Source: JBBRLA01 sp038231615
GTDB lineage: Bacteria > Myxococcota_A > Polyangia > Palsa-1104 > JAEUJZ01
Length of the DNA stretch: 9,531 bases
Reading direction: 5' to 3'
Assembly: GCA_038231615.1 (NCBI GenBank)
Contig: JBBRLA010000312.1
Coordinates: 1 to 9,531 of the forward strand
A model generated the notes under the pieces. The model was not told the origin of the DNA, did no database searches, and saw only the letters and a program-made list of their open reading frames with translations. A program made the translations under genes and the position numbers. Positions 5,039 to 9,531 of the stretch are shown piece after piece; position 1 is the first letter of the stretch; every line of letters begins with the position of its first letter.

Positions 5039-7201
5039 ATGCGGCCTCGAAATTTGAGAAAGATCCTGTACCTGTTCCTGCTTCTGATTCCGCTATCCGC
5101 GCGAGCGGCCACCCTGTCGGTGACCATCATGTCGACGCCACCCGGGGCCACGATCTTCATCGATGGCAAGGAGAAAGGGGTCCGGGGCAAGTCCTCGGAG
5201 CACCTGAAGCTGCACCTGCCACAGGGGCCGCACAGCCTGCGCCTGGAACTGGACGGCTACAAGCCCCTGGAGCAGACCATCCACCTGACCAAGGAACATG
5301 AGCGGCTGGCCTTCACCCTGGAGCGCTCCGCTTCGCATCTGGTGGTCAAGGCCCCAGGCGATGACGCCAAGGGCGGCGAACTGTTCATCGACAGCGCAGC
5401 CACCGGCATGGTTCCCGGGGAGCTGGACCTCAACGAAGGGCCCCACGTCGTCGAGGTGCGCAAGCCCGGCTTCCGCACCTTCCGCGAGACGGTGAACACC
5501 AAGAGCGGGGAGATCACCAACCTGGTGGTGGCGCTCCAGGCGGAGACCACCCACGGCTCGCTGCGAGTGGCCTCGCCCGCGGGGCGCATTTTCATCGATG
5601 GGCGGGACCGGGGGTCCTCCCCGGTGATGGCCGACGACCTGGACCAGGGCGAATACCTGGTCGAGGTCCGCGGGCAGGAAGGCGAGGAGCTGTGGAAGCA
5701 GAAGGTGCAGGTAAACGCCGGCAAGCAGACCCGGGTGCTGGCTGAAGTCACCGCGCAGCCCAATATCGGCAGCAATGCCGACGCAGTGCTGCTGCGGCAT
5801 CAGTACGCGGAGCTGAAGAAGGAACTGGACAGCCTGAAGCTCCAGGTGGGGACCGTCGGCAACCAGCAGGAGCCCCAGCCGACCCTGCCCAGCTCGATGG
5901 TGCCGACGGCCGACATGCCGGGTTCGGGCATGCCCAACACGCCGCCCAAGGAGAATGTCACCGCCGCCACCATGCTGGAGGCGCTGGCGAAGATCCAGAT
6001 CAACGGCAGCACCACCCTGCGCTACGACTGGACCAAGGTGGAGGACCAGACCGGCTCGCTGCAGGACAGCGGCCTTTTGTGGAATGCCCTGCGCACCCGC
6101 GTCCGCCTGGGCGCCACCTATACCGAGGGACCGATCACCATCGGCCTGCGCCTGACCGCGGGACAGACCCCCAACCCCACCGTGTCCATAGTGCAGCTTG
6201 GCGATGCCTTCCGCCCCAAGTCGCTGGGCTTTGACCAGTTCTACACCTCGATCCGCCCCCTTGCGGATCGCGAGCGCATCGGCCTGACCATCGGCAAGAT
6301 GCCGCAGCCGGTATGGCGCGGTGATCGTGGCACCATCCGCGACGAGCTGCTCTTCGACGACGACATCAACCCCGAAGGCATCTCCCTTCACGTCACCTTC
6401 TTTCACTCCCATGAAGAGAAGCCCAGCGTGAAGCTGGAGAACACCCTGGCCTACTTCACCATCAACGACATCCAGCCCTTCCGCTTCGTCGGCCTGACCG
6501 GCACCACCTACATGATCGCCGAGCAGCTTCACTTCGCCTCGCCGTTTGTCTCGGCCGCGCTGGGGTTCTACGACTTCGAGAACATCAACGCCGGCCTGCG
6601 GGCGGCCAGCAAGTTCGACGGCAGCGCCTTCCCCGCCACCAACCAGAACGCATTTCTGCTGTCCCCGGGCCTGAACCTGACCAACCGCACGATCAATGCC
6701 GGCGGCACCGGCGTCGGCCCCGGGGCCCCACAGGGGGCGGCCAGCGCCTTCGTCAGCGATGCCTTCCGCGTGGGCAACATTTTGGTGCAGCTGGCTTATG
6801 CGTTCAAGAGCATGGCCAGCCTGGGACAGCCGGAGATTTTCGTCATGGGCAACTACACCCGCAACTTCGGGGTTTCGGGGGAAAACAACGGCTGGGGCAT
6901 CACCGGGGGCATCCGCCTGGGTGACTGGAAGGACGCCAAGCTGCATCCGACCAACCTGTGGTTCACCTGGCGCGACGTGGACCGTGACGCCACCCTGGCC
7001 TTCCTGGCCGACTCCGACCTGTGCAGCGGCACCGGCTGCAAGGGCCTGGAGTTTGGCCTCAACCACCGGATCTACAAGAACCTGATGGCCCAGATCTCGT
7101 ACTTTGACTACCAGGCGTCCTTGAACAGTGGCAACTTGCAATCCGGCACCAAGGACAGCCGGGTGCAGCGCCTCTTCGTGGACCTGATCGCCGATTTTTA
7201 G
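5039..7201 (+). CDS. Outer-membrane porin (Porin_5-like barrel) with three N-terminal PEGA domains
   Basis: The 720-residue product has a cleavable signal peptide (1 to about 23, ending ARA-A). Three PEGA-like repeats follow, at about 27-95, 100-168 and 172-238, with signatures such as TPPGATIFIDGKEKG, GELFIDSAATGMVPGELD and SPAGRIFIDGRDRGSSP. A short coiled coil (about 250-275) and a Pro-rich linker (276-305) lead into a beta-barrel from about 315. The barrel matches the putative-porin style: LRTRVRLGATY, IGLRLTAGQ, a QPVWRG/ELLFDDDINPEGIS block, alternating strands and a terminal Phe in DLIADF that suits BAM insertion. PEGA domains should sit in the periplasm and may bind the wall or partner proteins. 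Cys662 and Cys667 could form a disulfide. I chose ATG 5039 (AAGGAG seven bases upstream) over ATG 5009, which lacks a ribosome site and would spoil the signal peptide. The transported solute is unknown. Confidence 0.88.
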   Translation: MRPRNLRKILYLFLLLIPLSARAATLSVTIMSTPPGATIFIDGKEKGVRGKSSEHLKLHLPQGPHSLRLELDGYKPLEQTIHLTKEHERLAFTLERSASHLVVKAPGDDAKGGELFIDSAATGMVPGELDLNEGPHVVEVRKPGFRTFRETVNTKSGEITNLVVALQAETTHGSLRVASPAGRIFIDGRDRGSSPVMADDLDQGEYLVEVRGQEGEELWKQKVQVNAGKQTRVLAEVTAQPNIGSNADAVLLRHQYAELKKELDSLKLQVGTVGNQQEPQPTLPSSMVPTADMPGSGMPNTPPKENVTAATMLEALAKIQINGSTTLRYDWTKVEDQTGSLQDSGLLWNALRTRVRLGATYTEGPITIGLRLTAGQTPNPTVSIVQLGDAFRPKSLGFDQFYTSIRPLADRERIGLTIGKMPQPVWRGDRGTIRDELLFDDDINPEGISLHVTFFHSHEEKPSVKLENTLAYFTINDIQPFRFVGLTGTTYMIAEQLHFASPFVSAALGFYDFENINAGLRAASKFDGSAFPATNQNAFLLSPGLNLTNRTINAGGTGVGPGAPQGAASAFVSDAFRVGNILVQLAYAFKSMASLGQPEIFVMGNYTRNFGVSGENNGWGITGGIRLGDWKDAKLHPTNLWFTWRDVDRDATLAFLADSDLCSGTGCKGLEFGLNHRIYKNLMAQISYFDYQASLNSGNLQSGTKDSRVQRLFVDLIADF

Positions 7202-7224
7202 GCCGATAAACGGGAGAGATGACA

Positions 7225-9303
7225 ATGAAACGCAATAAACTTCCGACTCTTCTCGCGGCCTTCGCCCTCGTGGGGGCCGGGTTTTTCTCCGGTTGCGACC
7301 TGGGCAACATCACCGAGTCCATCGACACCATCTCCGATCGCGACATCTCCGGCATCGCCGGGCCCGGCGATCCCGGCAAGCTGACGGCAATCCACTTCGT
7401 CGATCGGAACACGTTCGGCTCGGCCAACACCTATGAAGCCCTGGGTTATCCCACGCTGGGCCCCGAGGGCCAGGCGTTGATGGCCGGGACCGACCCGGAC
7501 AGCCCGCTGCACTTCTTCATCACCCTGCACACCGATGAGGAGGGCACCGGACCGCTCTTCAACCAGCGGCGCTGCCTGGGCTGCCACTTCAACTCCGAGG
7601 ACATCAAGGACAACAACATCAAAAACGACATGCTGGGTGGGTTGAACACCAAGAACACCCCGGTCTCCCGCGCCGGCCGCCAGGGACCGACGATATACGA
7701 CTTCGTCAAAGACAACATGCGCCCCAACAGCGCCGCCTTCACCCTCTTTGGCGACTACTTCCCGTCCAGCGGCGCCTTCGATGCCATCTCGATCCTGGGC
7801 GGCCCGCTCCAGCACGTGGTGACCGTCAACGCCGATCGGGGCTGCAAGAGCGTGGAACTGCCCTCGCTGACCGTGGATCCGATCCTGGCCGGCGGGCTGG
7901 ACCCGAACACCGGCCTTTCGGTGACTGGCGCCCGGCGCGAGACCGGCGAGCGCGCCGGCCCGCCCTACATCGGCCGCGGCCTGATGGAGGCGATCTACTG
8001 GAAGGACCTGCTGCTGAACGAGGACAACGACGACACCCGGTACAGCGATACCGATCTCTGCCCCAACAACGGCAAGTCCTGCTCGTCGCTTTTGCCAACG
8101 GTGGACCACAACATCTGCCCCGGTGACTGCGTCTCGGGCCGGCACAACGAGAACCGCGGTGACGTCTCCATCATCGGCGCCGACCCCGAGGTCCGCGTGT
8201 CCCGCTTCGGCCTGCGCGCCGCCGGCCCCTCGATGCTCCCGTTCGTGGTCGGCGGTCTCCAGGGCGAGATCGGCCTCACCAACCCGTTCTTCCCCACCGA
8301 GCAAAACAATGTGGACAACAGCGGCCGGGGCTGCGACCAGGTGGCAGACCCCGAGTTGAAGGCGCAAAAGGCCATCGACCTGCGCGCCATGATCCGCCTC
8401 TTCGCCCCGCCGTTCTATGCGCAGGAGTTGATCCAGGCCGGCGCCTCGCCGGGCACCCTGGCCGGGAACGTGCAGGCAGGGGCCCAGCTTTTCGGCATCG
8501 ATCTGGCCGCCTTCCGCAGCCGCACCGTCCCCGGCATGACCCCGGTCAACGTGGGCGATTTTGACGCCGACCGCGGCATCGCCAAGGACCGCATGCTCAA
8601 CTGCGTGGGCTGCCACATCCCCATCCAGAAGACCGGCAAGTCCCCCGCGTCGATCGGCGCCGAACAGCTCAGCAACAAGTGGGCGCCTCTCTTCTCGGAC
8701 CTCCTGATCCACAAAAACCCCAGCCTGCCCCAGGGGCGGCCGGACCTGGTGAACCCGCCGATCAATACTGCGATGTACGGGAACATCAACCGCAACCTGG
8801 GCGACTTCGCCATCCCGCCATCCGTCACCGGCGTGGCCAACGGGGACGAGTTCCGCACGGCGCCACTCATGGGCCTGGGCAAGACCGGGGCGCCCTTCAT
8901 GCATGACGCCCGGATCTACATCAACATCGTCAACAAGCGGGTACCGGTGCCCATCGAGCCGCCCCTGGCTTCAGGCGAGCCCGACGACAAGGGCGTGGAC
9001 CCACGGTACCCGACCCCGGTGGCCACGACGGTCTTCACCAGCGCCGACACGCCGAAGGGCAAGCCGGACGTGCATGAGATCCGCACCCTGGAAGACGCCC
9101 TCCGCGCGGCCATCGAGATCCACGACCTGCCAGCGCCGCCGGACAACAACTACGCCAACTGCCCGCCGGCCGTGTCGGGCGCCAACGACGTGTGCTCGCG
9201 CAACAGCCCCAACCGGGGCGAGGCGCGCAACACCATCGAGAAATGGCATGCGCTGACGGACGCCCAGCAGCTTCAGGTGGTCCGCTTCCTCGAATCGCTG
9301 TGA
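7225..9303 (+). CDS. Di-haem oxidoreductase (DHOR/COG3488-like) lipoprotein
   Basis: The 692-residue product begins with a lipoprotein signal ending in FSGC (lipid-bearing Cys24). Two c-type haem sites are present: RRCLGCHF (Cys117, Cys120, His121) and LNCVGCHIP (Cys460, Cys463, His464). Other family-typical stretches are GPLFNQRRC before haem one, GLMEAIYWKDLL (252-263), SRFGLRAAGPSMLPF (326-340) followed by GEIGLTNPFFP, RTAPLMGLGKTGAPFMHDAR (544-563) and a closing helix ending VVRFLESL. This is the architecture of the DHOR family, once called predicted thiol oxidoreductases and distantly related to di-haem cytochrome c peroxidases/MauG; the true reaction is unproven. Eight extra Cys (207, 279, 286, 298, 302, 370, 646, 657) suggest disulfides. 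ATG 7225 is preferred over ATG 7219 because GGGAG lies eight bases before it. The gene follows the porin by 23 bases and ends the apparent operon. It probably acts in the periplasm or at the outer membrane. Confidence 0.92.
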   Translation: MKRNKLPTLLAAFALVGAGFFSGCDLGNITESIDTISDRDISGIAGPGDPGKLTAIHFVDRNTFGSANTYEALGYPTLGPEGQALMAGTDPDSPLHFFITLHTDEEGTGPLFNQRRCLGCHFNSEDIKDNNIKNDMLGGLNTKNTPVSRAGRQGPTIYDFVKDNMRPNSAAFTLFGDYFPSSGAFDAISILGGPLQHVVTVNADRGCKSVELPSLTVDPILAGGLDPNTGLSVTGARRETGERAGPPYIGRGLMEAIYWKDLLLNEDNDDTRYSDTDLCPNNGKSCSSLLPTVDHNICPGDCVSGRHNENRGDVSIIGADPEVRVSRFGLRAAGPSMLPFVVGGLQGEIGLTNPFFPTEQNNVDNSGRGCDQVADPELKAQKAIDLRAMIRLFAPPFYAQELIQAGASPGTLAGNVQAGAQLFGIDLAAFRSRTVPGMTPVNVGDFDADRGIAKDRMLNCVGCHIPIQKTGKSPASIGAEQLSNKWAPLFSDLLIHKNPSLPQGRPDLVNPPINTAMYGNINRNLGDFAIPPSVTGVANGDEFRTAPLMGLGKTGAPFMHDARIYINIVNKRVPVPIEPPLASGEPDDKGVDPRYPTPVATTVFTSADTPKGKPDVHEIRTLEDALRAAIEIHDLPAPPDNNYANCPPAVSGANDVCSRNSPNRGEARNTIEKWHALTDAQQLQVVRFLESL

Positions 9304-9318
9304 CCCGAAGCGGGTTTT
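9303..9318 (+). terminator. Weak terminator-like hairpin overlapping the DHOR stop codon
   Basis: ACCCG (9303-9307), loop AAG and CGGGT (9311-9315) form a five-base stem followed by TTT. The stem starts within the TGA stop codon. Short stem and T-run make it a weak candidate on its own. Confidence 0.25.
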
Positions 9319-9335
9319 GCTGAATGTAACGCCCA

Positions 9336-9362
9336 GGGGGGACGGGACGGAAACGTCCCCCC
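9336..9362 (+). terminator. Strong GC hairpin after the operon, probable terminator or processing stem
   Basis: GGGGGGACG (9336-9344) and CGTCCCCCC (9354-9362) are perfect complements with a nine-base loop. A competing fold pairs GGGACG (9344-9349) with CGTCCC (9354-9359) around a GAAA tetraloop, a very stable loop class. No clean U-run follows; the next bases are G/T-mixed, so it is not a textbook intrinsic terminator. It may stop transcription or protect the 3' end of the operon RNA. Confidence 0.5.
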
Positions 9363-9400
9363 GGGTTGGGTTTGGTTTGGCTGGGTTTGGTTTTGGCGGG
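9363..9400 (+). repeat. G-run-rich imperfect tandem repeat, possible G-quadruplex
   Basis: Eight runs of two or three G are separated mostly by T2-T4. An imperfect tandem pair is visible: TGGGTTTGGTTTGGC (9367-9381) and TGGGTTTGGTTTTGGC (9382-9397). Four or more adjacent GG runs with short T-rich loops fit a two-tier quadruplex in the DNA or in RNA of the plus strand. It lies immediately after the hairpin and 28 bases before the next gene's start. Confidence 0.5.
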
Positions 9401-9428
9401 AAACACAACGGTAGGAGAAAATAGGAGT

Positions 9429-9531
9429 ATGGCCAAAGAGCAAGATCCGATGTCCACGCTGATGCGCATGCCGGCGCCCCCGCAGGCGGTCGACGCGGAA
9501 GAGGTCAAGACCATTTTTGGACGGCCGCGCA
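9429..9531 (+). CDS. Start of an unidentified gene, cut by the right edge
   Basis: An open frame of 34 codons begins at ATG 9429 and runs off the window. It starts MAKEQDPMSTLMRMPAPPQA and continues to IFGRPR. It looks cytoplasmic or at least lacks a signal peptide; the early Met/Pro-rich stretch is probably disordered. AGGAG at 9413-9417 is 11 bases from the ATG, and a second AGGAG at 9423-9427 is only one base away, so the in-frame ATG at 9450 (codon 8) cannot be excluded as the start. Too little is present to name a family. The 125-base gap with hairpins before it suggests a separate transcription unit. Confidence 0.6.
   Translation, partial: MAKEQDPMSTLMRMPAPPQAVDAEEVKTIFGRPR

Noticed and set aside
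7219..7224. ATG 7219 as start of the DHOR lipoprotein
   Set aside because: The purine-rich ribosome site directly abuts this ATG; ATG 7225 has better spacing. The difference is only two residues.
5093..7225. Minus-strand open frame of 710 codons
   Set aside because: It mirrors the porin gene; the plus strand has signal peptide, PEGA and barrel features while this frame shows none.
7198..8904. Minus-strand open frame of 568 codons
   Set aside because: It is antisense to the DHOR gene, which has two CxxCH sites and family motifs; this frame has a biased composition without domains.

Overview
The window is GC-rich bacterial DNA with densely packed genes. It suggests a Gram-negative bacterium: it encodes an outer-membrane beta-barrel porin with a signal peptide and terminal Phe, a lipoprotein with a CxxCH-type double haem signature, and periplasmic domains. 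The combination of a Hanks-type kinase with a PEGA-like tail, PEGA repeats on a porin and a degenerate OmpA-like domain resembles Myxococcota or related deltaproteobacterial/planctomycete-type lineages. That taxonomic guess is weak and rests on domain style only.

Layout. The left edge (1-1238, minus strand) is the N-terminal 412 codons of a membrane-anchored Ser/Thr protein kinase. A 455-base intergenic region (1239-1693) separates it from the rightward genes. On the kinase side it holds a candidate promoter with a perfect 15-base palindrome at the predicted transcription start. On the other side it holds a CRP-like TGTGA-N6-TCACC site. Five rightward genes follow with gaps of -4, 13, 54 and 23 bases, so they probably form one operon: a Crp/Fnr-family regulator (1694-2383), a DoxX-like polytopic membrane protein (2380-3687), a membrane-anchored protein with two HMA-like Cys motifs, a repeat linker and an OmpA-like tail (3701-4984), an outer-membrane porin with three N-terminal PEGA domains (5039-7201), and a di-haem DHOR-family lipoprotein (7225-9303). 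Hairpins and a G-run-rich stretch (9303-9400) then precede a new gene cut by the right edge (9429 onward).

How they may work together. The operon contains an inner-membrane protein, a periplasm-facing Cys protein anchored in the inner membrane, a porin with a periplasmic multi-domain extension and a lipidated di-haem redox protein. These could form an envelope pathway for metal or thiol redox handling, controlled by the Crp-family regulator at the head of the operon. This is inference from domain content and gene order; no substrate can be read from the sequence. The divergent kinase may be a second signalling input, and it shares the PEGA-like domain type with the porin.

No tRNA, rRNA, CRISPR array, insertion sequence or attachment site was seen.
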